Source: Corynebacterium phoceense (GTDB lineage: Bacteria > Actinomycetota > Actinomycetes > Mycobacteriales > Mycobacteriaceae). From it: 63,206 nucleotides of DNA. The notes under the pieces are model-generated. The model worked only from the letters and a program-made list of their open reading frames with translations, was not told where the DNA came from and made no database searches. Position 1 is the first letter of the stretch; each line of letters starts with the position of its first letter. A program made the position numbers and the translations under genes. The stretch spans positions 183,846 to 247,051 of the forward strand of contig NZ_LT596207.1 of the NCBI RefSeq assembly GCF_900092335.1, given 5' to 3'. This document shows positions 10,763 through 20,408 of this stretch, one piece after another.

Positions 10763-11014
10763 ATGATCTACTTCACTGATAACGCACCACAGCACCTGTC
10801 CACTCTGCGCAGCCACCACTTCACGCCGCACTTTCCTACCACGGGAGGCCCGCACACCTCCCGCGCCTTAGCCACCGTCGCCGCTCGCTGGTCGTCAGCG
10901 ATTAGCCAGGCTGAGACTGCTCGCGGGGCACACCTCGACGCCCTCGAACGCCTACTTACTGATATCCGAGTCGGCGACGAAGCACTCGCCGCGCGCTTAG
11001 GAGACCTCCCATGA
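10763..11014 (+). CDS. Small helical protein paired with alpha/beta hydrolase
   Basis: 83 residues from the ATG at 10763 (MIYFTDNAPQH), preceded by GAAGG. Residues 35-75 form a likely amphipathic helix (RALATVAARWSSAISQAETARGAHLDALERLL). Its stop overlaps the next start in ATGA, so the two are translationally coupled. Small helical proteins in the size range of WXG100 partners often precede DUF1023-type hydrolases in actinobacteria, but no WxG motif is present here. Function unknown. Confidence 0.7.
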   Translation: MIYFTDNAPQHLSTLRSHHFTPHFPTTGGPHTSRALATVAARWSSAISQAETARGAHLDALERLLTDIRVGDEALAARLGDLP

Positions 11015-12120
11015 GCCCCGCGCGTTCCTTGGCCACCGCCGCCACCCAACTCGACTCCACCTCCTCTCACCTGCACGGATACACAGTGGAGTGGCGCCAT
11101 CATGCGGATGCCCTATTTTTGGCAACAGCTGGCCCCGCGCCTGAAAGCGCACGCCACAACGTCGAGCTCGCCCGCGCGTCCCTCGAGCAACCACGCGCCG
11201 AAATGGCCGCCGTGGCGGGAGTCCTCCGCAGCTACTCCCCACTAGAAGACCTCCTCGAACCGCTTGCCGATGGCCTCGCCCCCGGGCTCGCGGGCATCGG
11301 CGAGGCGCTCGACTGGATGTGCGCCCGTGAGATCGCGGCGCTCTGCTCGGACACCACAGCCGAGCCACCCCAACGTCTCGAGGACTTCGAGGGCCTCTCA
11401 CTCGAGGGAATTCATGAGATTCATCTATCCAGCGCCCCAGCACACGTCATAGCTTTGGCCGAAGCCAACCCCGATCTGCTCATCCTCGAGGCCTCCGAGG
11501 GCAGGTTCGCCGCCCTCGTGGATCCGACCTCCGCCCGCACGCAACCGTCGTCCATCACCACGTATATCCCCGGCACCGGGTCCTCGAATCCGGCGAGCTG
11601 GCAGTCTCACATCGACAATGCCCGAGCGCTCGCCACCGCGACGGGAAGCCCGGCCGTCGCGTGGGTGGGATACGACGCGCCGCCGCGAGTACCACTGGCC
11701 GCCCGGCGCGCTCCCGCGGAGAAGGGGGCCCGCGCGCTCACCCGTTTTCACCGCGCGCTGCGTCGCCGCTTCCCACGCGCGCACCATATCGTGGTCGGCT
11801 ATTCGTATGGCTCGACGGTCGCCGGCTACGCCGCACGCGACGGCATGCGCGCCGACGATCTCGTCTTCGTGGGTAGCCCCGGTGCCGGCGTCCATCGCGC
11901 CGACGAACTTCCGGGACGCGTGTGGTCCGTGACGAATGCGGACGATCCGATCCGCTATTCCACGGGTCCCGTGGGCGGCGTCCACGGGACCGATCCCAGC
12001 ACGCCGTGGTTTGGAGCCGACCCCGTGCCCGGAACGCAGGGACGGCCGGGTGACCATTCCAGCTATTGGTCAGACCCGGCCTTCTTTGAGGGCGTGGGAG
12101 CTATCGCTCGGCGCTACTAG
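11011..12120 (+). CDS. DUF1023-type alpha/beta hydrolase
   Basis: 369 residues. The first half is mainly helical (residues 1-130); the second holds an alpha/beta hydrolase core with the nucleophile elbow [15 protein letters not shown] (Ser in GYSYGS), a strand [16 protein letters not shown], an acid candidate in [13 protein letters not shown] and a late His region ([10 protein letters not shown]). This order fits DUF1023 hydrolases of actinobacteria. No signal peptide is seen. It overlaps the small helical gene by 4 bp upstream and, at its 3' end, shares the palindromic CTAG stop with the convergent aldehyde dehydrogenase gene. Substrate unknown. Confidence 0.85.
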   Translation: MSPARSLATAATQLDSTSSHLHGYTVEWRHHADALFLATAGPAPESARHNVELARASLEQPRAEMAAVAGVLRSYSPLEDLLEPLADGLAPGLAGIGEALDWMCAREIAALCSDTTAEPPQRLEDFEGLSLEGIHEIHLSSAPAHVIALAEANPDLLILEASEGRFAALVDPTSARTQPSSITTYIPGTGSSNPASWQSHIDNARALATATGSPAVAWVGYDAPPRVPLAARRAPAEKGARALTRFHRALRRRFPRAHHIVVGYSYGSTVAGYAARDGMRADDLVFVGSPGAGVHRADELPGRVWSVTNADDPIRYSTGPVGGVHGTDPSTPWFGADPVPGTQGRPGDHSSYWSDPAFFEGVGAIARRY

Positions 12121-13637
12121 AACAGGCCCGCCGGCTGCTCGCTGTAGGAGACCAGAAGGTTCTTGGTCTCCTGGTAGTGAGCGAGCATCATGAGGTGGTT
12201 CTCGCGGCCGATACCAGACTCCTTGTAGCCGCCGAACGCGGAGTGCGCCGGGTAGACGTGGTACTGGTTCACCCACACGCGGCCTGCCTGAATGTCGCGA
12301 CCAGCGCGGTAGCAGATGTTTGCATTGCGTGACCACACACCAGCGCCCAGACCGAAGTTCGTGTCATTCGCAATCTGGATGGCCTCGTCGTAGTCCTTGA
12401 AGGTCGCGACGGAGAGGACCGGACCGAAGATCTCCTCACGGAAGATGCGCATGTCGTTCGTGCCCTTGAAGACGGTCGGCTCGATGTAAAAGCCGTTGTC
12501 CAGGCCTTCCACCTTATTCACGTGGCCACCGGTGAGGACCTCCGCGCCCTCCTTCGGGCCGATCTCCAGGTACTCGGTGATCTTGTCCATCTGCTCCTGG
12601 GACGCCTGGGCACCCATCATGGTCGCTGTGTCGAGCGGGTGGCCAATCTTGATCTTCTTCACGCGCTCGATGGCACGCTCGATGAACTTGTCCGCGATGG
12701 ACTCGTGGACGAGCGCGCGCGACGGGCAGGTGCAGACCTCGCCCTGATTGAGGGCGAACATCACGAAGCCTTCGACGCACTTCTCGAGGTAGGTGTCATC
12801 CTCGTCCATGATGTCCGGGAAGAAGATGGACGGGGACTTGCCGCCCAGCTCAAGGGTGACCGGAATGAGCTTGTCGGCAGCAGCCTTGTTGATGATCTTG
12901 CCCACCGGGGTCGAGCCTGTGAAGGCGATCTTTGTGATGCGGTCCGAGGTGGACAGCGCCACACCGGCTTCCTCGCCGATGCCGTTGACGATGTTGACGA
13001 CGCCCGCAGGGAGCAGGTCGCCGATGAGCTCCATGACGAAGAGGACGGAGGCCGGGGTCTGCTCGGCCGGCTTCAGGACGACCGTGTTGCCTGCGGCGAG
13101 CGCCGGCGCCAGCTTCCATGCCGCCATGAGGAGCGGGAAGTTCCACGGGATGATCTGGCCCACGACGCCGAGCGGCTCGTAGAAGTGGTAAGCGACGGTG
13201 TCCTTGTCGATCTGCGACAGGCGGCCTTCCTGGGAGCGCAGGGCGCTCGCAAAGTAACGGAAGTGGTCGACCATGAGCGGGATATCTGCGGCGAGCGTCT
13301 CGCGCACGGCTTTGCCGTTGTCCCATGTCTCCGCGACGGCAATCTTCTCGAGGTTCTCCTCGATCCGATCCGCGATCTTGAGCAGGATGTTGGCGCGCTC
13401 GGCGGGCGAGGTGTGGCCCCAGGTCTCAAAGGCCTTCTCTGCCGCATCGATGGCGAGGTTGATGTCTGCTTCCTTGCCACGCGCAACCTGGCAGAAGACC
13501 TCACCGGTGATCGGCGTGATGTTGTCCATGTACTCACCGTCGGCCGGGGCAACCCACTCGCCACCGATGTAGTTGTCGTAGCGGTCGCGGTAGGTGACGA
13601 TGGAGCCTTCAGTGCCGGGATCTGCGTAGCGGGTCAT
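12117..13637 (-). CDS. NAD-dependent aldehyde dehydrogenase
   Basis: 506 residues, the usual ALDH size. Catalytic Cys lies in [16 protein letters not shown], the general base Glu in [13 protein letters not shown], and the NAD-binding Asn in [14 protein letters not shown]; the C-terminal [15 protein letters not shown] is typical of the acetaldehyde-oxidising group. It would oxidise acetaldehyde to acetate in ethanol use, like Ald of C. glutamicum. I place the start at the ATG at 13637 ([11 protein letters not shown]) with AAAGGA 10 bases upstream; the longer reading frame is not supported. A RamB-like element is seen about 135 bp upstream. Confidence 0.95.
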   Translation of the reverse strand: MTRYADPGTEGSIVTYRDRYDNYIGGEWVAPADGEYMDNITPITGEVFCQVARGKEADINLAIDAAEKAFETWGHTSPAERANILLKIADRIEENLEKIAVAETWDNGKAVRETLAADIPLMVDHFRYFASALRSQEGRLSQIDKDTVAYHFYEPLGVVGQIIPWNFPLLMAAWKLAPALAAGNTVVLKPAEQTPASVLFVMELIGDLLPAGVVNIVNGIGEEAGVALSTSDRITKIAFTGSTPVGKIINKAAADKLIPVTLELGGKSPSIFFPDIMDEDDTYLEKCVEGFVMFALNQGEVCTCPSRALVHESIADKFIERAIERVKKIKIGHPLDTATMMGAQASQEQMDKITEYLEIGPKEGAEVLTGGHVNKVEGLDNGFYIEPTVFKGTNDMRIFREEIFGPVLSVATFKDYDEAIQIANDTNFGLGAGVWSRNANICYRAGRDIQAGRVWVNQYHVYPAHSAFGGYKESGIGRENHLMMLAHYQETKNLLVSYSEQPAGLF

Positions 13638-13769
13638 GGTGGTGTCCTTTCGAAGCGGAGGCGTCGCCACAATTCTTTTCTGTAGTGAGCTACGCCATAT
13701 CGGATTGAGTTACCCAACAGTAACTGAAATGACTTAACTACCGCCACAACTCCGGCACTACTACTTTGC

Positions 13770-13782
13770 GAAACTTTGCAAG
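13770..13782. promoter_or_regulatory. RamB-like operator upstream of the aldehyde dehydrogenase gene
   Basis: AAACTTTGCAA at 13771-13781 resembles the RamB consensus (A/C)AAACTTTGCAAA of C. glutamicum, and a second half copy ACTTTGCG lies directly beside it. RamA and RamB control ethanol and acetate genes there. A GGGGGT run, as in RamA sites, lies some 65 bp further away. Prediction only. Confidence 0.5.
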
Positions 13783-13866
13783 GATCCCCCACCCATGAAT
13801 ATTCACGCTGTTCACACGACATCCAACCCCAACTCAACGGGGGTATTCCAATCGGCTGGCAGGAAT

Positions 13867-13915
13867 CAAAAACACCCGAGCGCCCCTCCTGTTGGCTCAA
13901 CAGAAAGGGCGCTCG
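13867..13915 (-). terminator. Terminator-like hairpin of the extra hspR 3' copy
   Basis: On the minus strand, CGAGCGCCC pairs with GGGCGCTCG around an inner CTGTTGAGCCAACAG stem, followed by a T run. It is the diverged counterpart of the real hspR terminator at 15327-15374. Confidence 0.7.
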
Positions 13916-13939
13916 AGTGTGCTGACGTGGCGTACTGCG

Positions 13940-14020
13940 CTAGTGGCTGCGCTTGCGGCGCGGGGTCCACATGACCACAGAGGTCGACCGCGGAACGTGG
14001 ACGAGTTCGCGACCCGTCGA
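13940..14020 (-). pseudogene. Fragment of hspR (last 26 codons), duplicated
   Basis: The minus strand reads STGRELVHVPRSTSVVMW, then TPRRKRSH and a stop. The real HspR ends with the same sequence except for GR instead of SH. Nucleotide identity continues into the terminator but stops abruptly at TCGA (14017-14020). Upstream of that point the sequence is unrelated to hspR. This and the real 3' end bracket the Abi insert. Confidence 0.85.
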
Positions 14021-14331
14021 AGTGCCCACTCCCCTTGAGCACCTGCGAATCCGGACGAGCCACCTGGAAGATCATTGTGGCAGCCTTGACACGATTCCTG
14101 CCCCTAGAGACCGGCATGAGACTGCCTAGATTGAGGGCAACCATTCAGCTCGACTTAACCCCTGTTAAAAGTGGGCCGGGACTCTCATGTGGAGACACCA
14201 GCTTCGACACGTAAGGTTGACCAAGCAGCCACGTTGACGTACCGTAAGAAGCGATAGATCCTCGGTCAGGCCTCTAATCCCGCAAGGGACAATGCACAAA
14301 TGACCGGGGCCTTTCACATTCTAGGAAGCTC

Positions 14332-15272
14332 ATGGTCAAACACTGGCTCAGTTACGACGAACAAATCACGCTGCTTCAAGAACGCGGTTTGAACGTCGCT
14401 GACACCGCATCAGCAGCCGAATTTCTATCTCGCGTAAACTACTACCGTCTTTCGGGATATTTCCGTTATTGGCAAGTTGACCCAATGGCAGGCAACAATC
14501 GCTTCCTCGATGGTTCCTCCTTTGAAGATATTCAGAGGCTCTACGAAGCCGAGCAAGACTTGGTTGCAGTATGCGATGAAGTTCTCCACCCGATCGAGGT
14601 CCTTCTGAGAACCCGGTTCGCCTACTATTACGCACAGCGGGTCGGAACGATCGGAACGTTCGCCCGTGGTGACGGGTTCACGCAATCGCCCGATCCTAAT
14701 GACGAACGTGTCGAAGAACATGCGCTGGCGAATTTAGATCGCAGCAAAGAGACCTTTGTGTCTCACTACCGCGATGACTCAAAACGGGCAACGCTTACAG
14801 CATCGATGCCTATGCGCGCATGCCCATCTGGGTAGCGGTTGAGGCCTTCTCGTTTGGCAGTCTATCCAGGCTTATTGAAGCTTCAAGCAAGTCCGGAGTG
14901 CTGCACGACATGGCAGCGTCGATGAACGTTTCTCCAACTACGCTGCCAAGCCAAGTCCGGTCATTCGTCTACTTGCGCAACCGCAACGCCCACTGTGCGA
15001 AGCTGTGGAACCATGCGGTCCTCGACCGTCCAGGACTCCTGCCTAACATCGTACGACGAGTCGAACGAAACCACCGTCAGTTCAGTGATCACTCGATCTA
15101 CAAGATCTTCGTAGCGCTTGACCAGGTCGCCACCAAGACCGGTCTCCAGCATGATTGGCTCGCCAACCGCGTCGAGCCAATCCTTGCCACGCATCCCCTT
15201 CTTGCCGCAGGCATCGCAACCCCAGCCCGCTACGGAGAAATGTCGACGCAACTACTCACCACAGACCACTAG
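14332..15272 (+). pseudogene. Abi_2 (AbiD/AbiF-like) abortive infection protein, frameshifted
   Basis: Two adjoining frames together give about 313 residues, the usual Abi_2 size. The first (14332-14835) has the family start KHWLSYDEQITLLQERGL, the FLSRVNYYRLSGYFRYW motif and EVLLRTRFAYYYA; the second continues ARMPIWVAVEAFSFGSLSRL and has the hallmark VRSFVYLRNRNAHCAKLWN (RNxxAH). They join across the A run at 14781-14784: the protein is restored if one A is added or if the ribosome slips back one base on A-AAA. Abi_2 proteins of lactococci stop phage growth by a still unclear RNA-linked route. Lower GC and hspR-fragment flanks point to transfer. Either a recent loss of function, a sequencing error in the A run, or programmed slippage. 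Confidence 0.82.
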
Positions 15273-15326
15273 CACCACACCGTCCCGCCTACGACATCCC
15301 ACTCAAAATAGACGATGAAACCACAA

Positions 15327-15374
15327 GCACCCGAGTGCCCTCCTGTTGAGCCAACAGGGAGAACCCTCGGGTGC
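15327..15374 (-). terminator. Terminator of the dnaK-grpE-dnaJ-hspR operon
   Basis: On the minus strand GCACCCGAG pairs with CTCGGGTGC, with an inner CTGTTGGCTCAACAG stem. It lies 20 bp after the hspR stop. The T tract is weak (CTTGTGG). Confidence 0.7.
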
Positions 15375-15393
15375 AGCGAGCTGGCGTGCGACA

Positions 15394-15810
15394 CTAGCGG
15401 CCGCGCTTGCGGCGCGGGGTCCACATGACCACGGAGGTCGACCGCGGAACGTGGACGAGCTCGCGGCCCGTCGACGCAGACGAGGAGCGGGCACGCAGCT
15501 CGCGGACTTCCTCAAGAAGCGCGTCGCGCTCGGCGAGAAGCTGGTCGCGTTCCTCGGTGAGCTCGATAATCGACTTAATGCCGGCGAGGTTGACGCCTTG
15601 CTCCTGGGACAGCTCCTGGATGTGGCGCAGCAGCTCGATGTCTCGGTCAGAGTAGCGGCGTCCGCCGCCGCGCGTGCGGGCCGGGGACACCAGACCCATC
15701 CGGTCGTACGTGCGCAGGGTCTGCGCATGCATTCCGGAAAGCTCCGCAGCGACGGAGATAACGTACATCTTCTTCGGTGCCTCGCGCGGACCGTCGGTGG
15801 AATTAGCCAT
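15394..15810 (-). CDS. hspR: Heat shock repressor HspR
   Basis: 138-residue MerR-family repressor. Residues 14-85 form the winged helix-turn-helix (YVISVAAELSGMHAQTLRTYDRMGLVSPART, then GGGRRYSDRDIELLRHIQEL), followed by a dimerising coiled coil (IIELTEERDQLLAERDALLEEVREL) and a basic tail ending RRKRGR. HspR binds HAIR repeats, using DnaK as co-repressor, and so shuts off its own operon and clpB; five such sites are visible in this window. Last gene of the operon; ATG at 15810 preferred over GTG three bases upstream. Its 3' end has been copied at 13872-14020. Confidence 0.96.
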   Translation of the reverse strand: MANSTDGPREAPKKMYVISVAAELSGMHAQTLRTYDRMGLVSPARTRGGGRRYSDRDIELLRHIQELSQEQGVNLAGIKSIIELTEERDQLLAERDALLEEVRELRARSSSASTGRELVHVPRSTSVVMWTPRRKRGR

Positions 15811-15825
15811 CACTGCTCACCTGCC

Positions 15826-17016
15826 TTACTTGTTGCCCGCCCAGTCGGCGCGCGGGTTAAAGCCGGAGTCGCGCTCAGCCTGTGCGTAGGTGCGCAGAGC
15901 CGAGGTGGCTGCGGCATCGAGCGTCGAAGGGACCTTGACCTGGACCGTCACCATGAGGTCACCCGGTGTACCGGAACGGCGCGTGATGCCACGGCCACGC
16001 ACGCGCAGCGTGCGGCCATCCGGAGTACCGGCGGCAATCTTCACGCGCACCGGCTGGTCGAGCGTGGGCACCGTGATGGTGTCACCGAGGGCCAGCTCCG
16101 CAAAGGACACGGGGACCGTGATGTGCAGGTCGTCGCCGTCACGAGTGAAGACCTTGTCCGGCTTCACGGACACGCTCACAAAGAGGTCGCCCGCGGGAGT
16201 GCCGTTGGGGCCTGCCTCGCCTTGGCCGGCCAGGCGCACCTTTTGACCGTCGATGACGCCGGCGGGGATGCGCACGGTGATCGAGCGGGTGCGGCGCACC
16301 GTTCCGCTGCCGTTGCAGTCCGGGCAAGGATCCGTGATCTTCTGGCCGGTGCCGCCGCAGTCGGTGCACGGCTGGGAAAACCCGAAGGTGCCGCGCTGCT
16401 CCGAGGTAAACCCGGTGCCGTCACAGCGTGAGCACTTCTGCTTCTTGCCGGAGCGGGAGCCAGAGCCATGGCACGTGGTACACGGCGCGTCGCCCGTTAG
16501 TTGGAGCGGAAGCGTCGTCCCTTTCGCCGCTTCTCGGAATTCAAGGGTGACGTGCGTTTCGACGTCCGCCCCCCGCGACGGGCGAGCTGTTCGGCCAGCA
16601 CCACCGCCGCGGTTGAAAACGCCACCGAAGATATCCCCAAGACCACCGCCGCGAGGCGCTCCTCCAGCGTGTCCGAAGATGTCCGAGAGGTCGAAGTCCG
16701 CTTCGAAGCCTTGCCCCGGCGCCGTGCGAAACCCGCCGGGAAAGCCGGCGCCTCCCGTCCCAAAGCCGCCGCCGCGTGCGACCATAGCCTTGAAGTCGTC
16801 GTATTCCTTGCGGGTCGCGGCATCAGCGAGGACCTCGTGGGCCTCGGCGACGGCCTTGAAGCGTTCGAGCGCCTCCGGATTATCGGGATTAGCGTCCGGG
16901 TGGTTCTCGCGGGCCAGCTTGCGGTAGGCGCGCTTGATCTCCTCCGGGGTTGCGGATGAGGAGACCCCCAGATCCGCGTAATAATCTTTCTCTGCCCATT
17001 CAGGTTTCACGCTCAC
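15826..17016 (-). CDS. dnaJ: Co-chaperone DnaJ
   Basis: Hsp40 partner that stimulates the DnaK ATPase and hands over unfolded substrate. 396 residues: J-domain with the HPD motif in [15 protein letters not shown], a Gly/Phe-rich linker ([12 protein letters not shown]), four zinc-binding repeats [24 protein letters not shown] and CPDCNGSG, then the C-terminal substrate domains. The start is a GTG at 17016 ([13 protein letters not shown]) with AGGAGG 9 bases upstream. Sits between grpE and hspR in the heat-shock operon. Actinobacteria usually carry a second dnaJ elsewhere. Confidence 0.96.
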   Translation of the reverse strand: MSVKPEWAEKDYYADLGVSSSATPEEIKRAYRKLARENHPDANPDNPEALERFKAVAEAHEVLADAATRKEYDDFKAMVARGGGFGTGGAGFPGGFRTAPGQGFEADFDLSDIFGHAGGAPRGGGLGDIFGGVFNRGGGAGRTARPSRGADVETHVTLEFREAAKGTTLPLQLTGDAPCTTCHGSGSRSGKKQKCSRCDGTGFTSEQRGTFGFSQPCTDCGGTGQKITDPCPDCNGSGTVRRTRSITVRIPAGVIDGQKVRLAGQGEAGPNGTPAGDLFVSVSVKPDKVFTRDGDDLHITVPVSFAELALGDTITVPTLDQPVRVKIAAGTPDGRTLRVRGRGITRRSGTPGDLMVTVQVKVPSTLDAAATSALRTYAQAERDSGFNPRADWAGNK

Positions 17017-17125
17017 TGGGCATCTCCTCCTTTCGTGTTGGTCGCCGGCCCACACCGGCGTGGTGTCATTGTCAACGTGTGTTCTAAAGCTCTAACTAAA
17101 AATCTAAAAGGTGCGGATACACCGC

Positions 17126-17161
17126 GGGCGCCGGATAACCATTGGTGTGGCCCCGGCGCCC
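17126..17161 (-). other. Strong hairpin between grpE and dnaJ
   Basis: A 9-bp perfect stem GGGCGCCGG/CCGGCGCCC within the intergenic gap, downstream of grpE. The T-rich tract follows only after about 20 bases, so it may act as an mRNA processing or stability element that sets different levels of GrpE/DnaK and DnaJ/HspR rather than as a full terminator. Confidence 0.5.
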
Positions 17162-17168
17162 CAGCGTT

Positions 17169-17887
17169 CTACTCCGCGTCAGTCGCTGACTCAGCCGACT
17201 CGGCCGGGTCCGCGATAATCACCATGGCGGTGCGGATGAGCTTCTCGCCCACCCGGTAGCCCTGGCGCAGGACGGTCCCGATGACCTGCTCGGAACCGGA
17301 GGAGAGATCCTGGACTGCCTCGTGAATCTCCGGGTCGAATGCGTCGCCCTCCACGCCGAAGGCTTCCACCTTCTGAGCGGTGAGCACGCCCACGAGCTTG
17401 TCTGAGATGGACTTGAGCGGGCCATCCTCCAAGTCGCCGTGCTGGCGAGCCAGCGCAAGGTCATCGAGGATGGGCAGGAACTGCCCCAGCACCTGCGCCT
17501 TAGCGGTCTCAATGACCTGGGAGCGCTCGCGCTCCGTGCGGCGGCGGTAGTTGGTGTACTCCGCGTTGAGACGCTGCAGGTCCTCGGTGCGCTCGGCGAG
17601 CTGCTCCTCGACCGTCGGCTCAGCAGAAGCCTCGGCGTCGGAGGCGGCATCGGCAGCCGCGGCCTCAGCCTCTGCGCCGTCCTCGGTGGCGTCGAGGTCA
17701 GCCTCGACGTCGGCGAGGGCCTCTTCGAGGTCGGACTCGAGCGTGGGGTCAAGCTCCTCAGCGGAACCGCTAGCCTGGGCGGCGCGAGCCTCCTCGGCAG
17801 CGGACTCGGCGCGGTCGGCCGAGGTAGCCTCGGGGTCGGTGTGCTCCGGGTCGCCGGGGTTGTCCGGCATTCCGTTGTGGTCAGCCA

Positions 17888-17888
<1 letters not shown>
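17169..17888 (-). CDS. grpE: Nucleotide exchange factor GrpE
   Basis: Releases ADP from DnaK. 239 residues: a long acidic, Ala-rich N-terminal region (1-80), a dimerising coiled coil ([26 protein letters not shown]), then the conserved four-helix and beta-wing part ([25 protein letters not shown], and [22 protein letters not shown]). Its ATG overlaps the dnaK stop by one base (TAATG), indicating translational coupling. Confidence 0.96.
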
Positions 17889-19741
<1,853 letters not shown>

Positions 19742-19808
19742 AATGATGTTCTCCTTCTACAGGTTTGTTGTGTATTCATCGTTTCGGGCTGCCCCTTAAG
19801 CCTTAAGG

Positions 19809-19829
19809 GTTGACCCGGCGTGACTCAAC
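19809..19829. promoter_or_regulatory. HAIR-like operator 1 upstream of dnaK
   Basis: GTTGACC-N7-ACTCAAC: the same 7-7-7 layout as the HspR repeat, with a good right arm and a weaker left arm. About 70 bp before the dnaK start. Confidence 0.65.
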
Positions 19830-19883
19830 TTCGCTGGAGTCCTTGCGCCACTCTAACAGAAGTCCGCGACTCGAAGGTAGAAC

Positions 19884-19904
19884 CTTGAGCGCCCGTCACT
19901 CAAC
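19884..19904. promoter_or_regulatory. HAIR-like operator 2 upstream of dnaK
   Basis: CTTGAGC-N7-ACTCAAC: 12 of 14 arm positions agree with CTTGAGT-N7-ACTCAAG. The strongest of the three sites at dnaK. Confidence 0.8.
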
Positions 19905-19928
19905 CTACACAACGGTACGACTTCCGAA

Positions 19929-19949
19929 GTTGTTCCCATATGACTCAAC
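19929..19949. promoter_or_regulatory. HAIR-like operator 3 upstream of dnaK
   Basis: GTTGTTC-N7-ACTCAAC, right arm well kept, left arm partly degenerate. The three centres are spaced 75 and 45 bp apart. Confidence 0.6.
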
Positions 19950-20408
19950 TTTCTTTCAAATTTCCCCAAACCCGCAGGTAAAAAGCAAAAAATATTTTTC
20001 CACTTGCGCCAAAGAACCCGGTTACCCCCGCCCGCGTGAATGGGTTGACGACGCCCAACGCGAGCGCTATTTTTTCTCATCAAGCGAGATAGATCACGGA
20101 ACGCACCCAGGTTAGAGGAGCGTCACATGACAGCTCGCGCGGTGCCCGGCATAAAGCCCACGTTGAAACCCCAGGCATAAGGACCCGGTTAAAGCCCGGC
20201 TTCAGGCCCCGGCACCTCGTACCTACAAGGGCGCACGCACCCGTGAGGCCCCCTCAAGTGCACCACCACATATTTTCTTCTTCGGACCCGACTCGCCCCG
20301 GGCCACGGCACACCAGCCGCGAGCCAGAGGCAGGGACGTGTCTGAGCACCGTGTGTCGTGCTTTCGAGGGTTCGGCCACGGTGAGCATGACTGAGAGGTA
20401 CTGTCACT

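Larger units (their letters stand above)
13638..14331. other. 694-bp gap between aldehyde dehydrogenase and Abi genes
   Basis: Holds the ald promoter region with the RamB-like site, the extra terminator and the hspR fragment described separately, then about 310 bp (14021-14331) of lower-GC sequence that belongs to the insert. A TTGACG near 14232 could be a -35 element for the Abi gene, but no convincing -10 accompanies it. No further gene is seen. Confidence 0.6.
19742..20408. other. 667-bp divergent promoter region between dnaK and putA
   Basis: The dnaK side (19742-19960) holds the three HAIR-like sites. The part from 19960 to 20110 is AT-rich around AAAAAATATTTTT. Nearer putA, a TACTGT hexamer sits 7 bases before the putA ATG, consistent with a leaderless transcript. 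No gene is seen. Confidence 0.6.

Noticed and set aside
14021..14144. Coding sequence continuing upstream of the hspR fragment on the minus strand
   Set aside because: The frame that includes the hspR tail has no HspR coiled coil upstream, and the longer alternative frame shows no family features.
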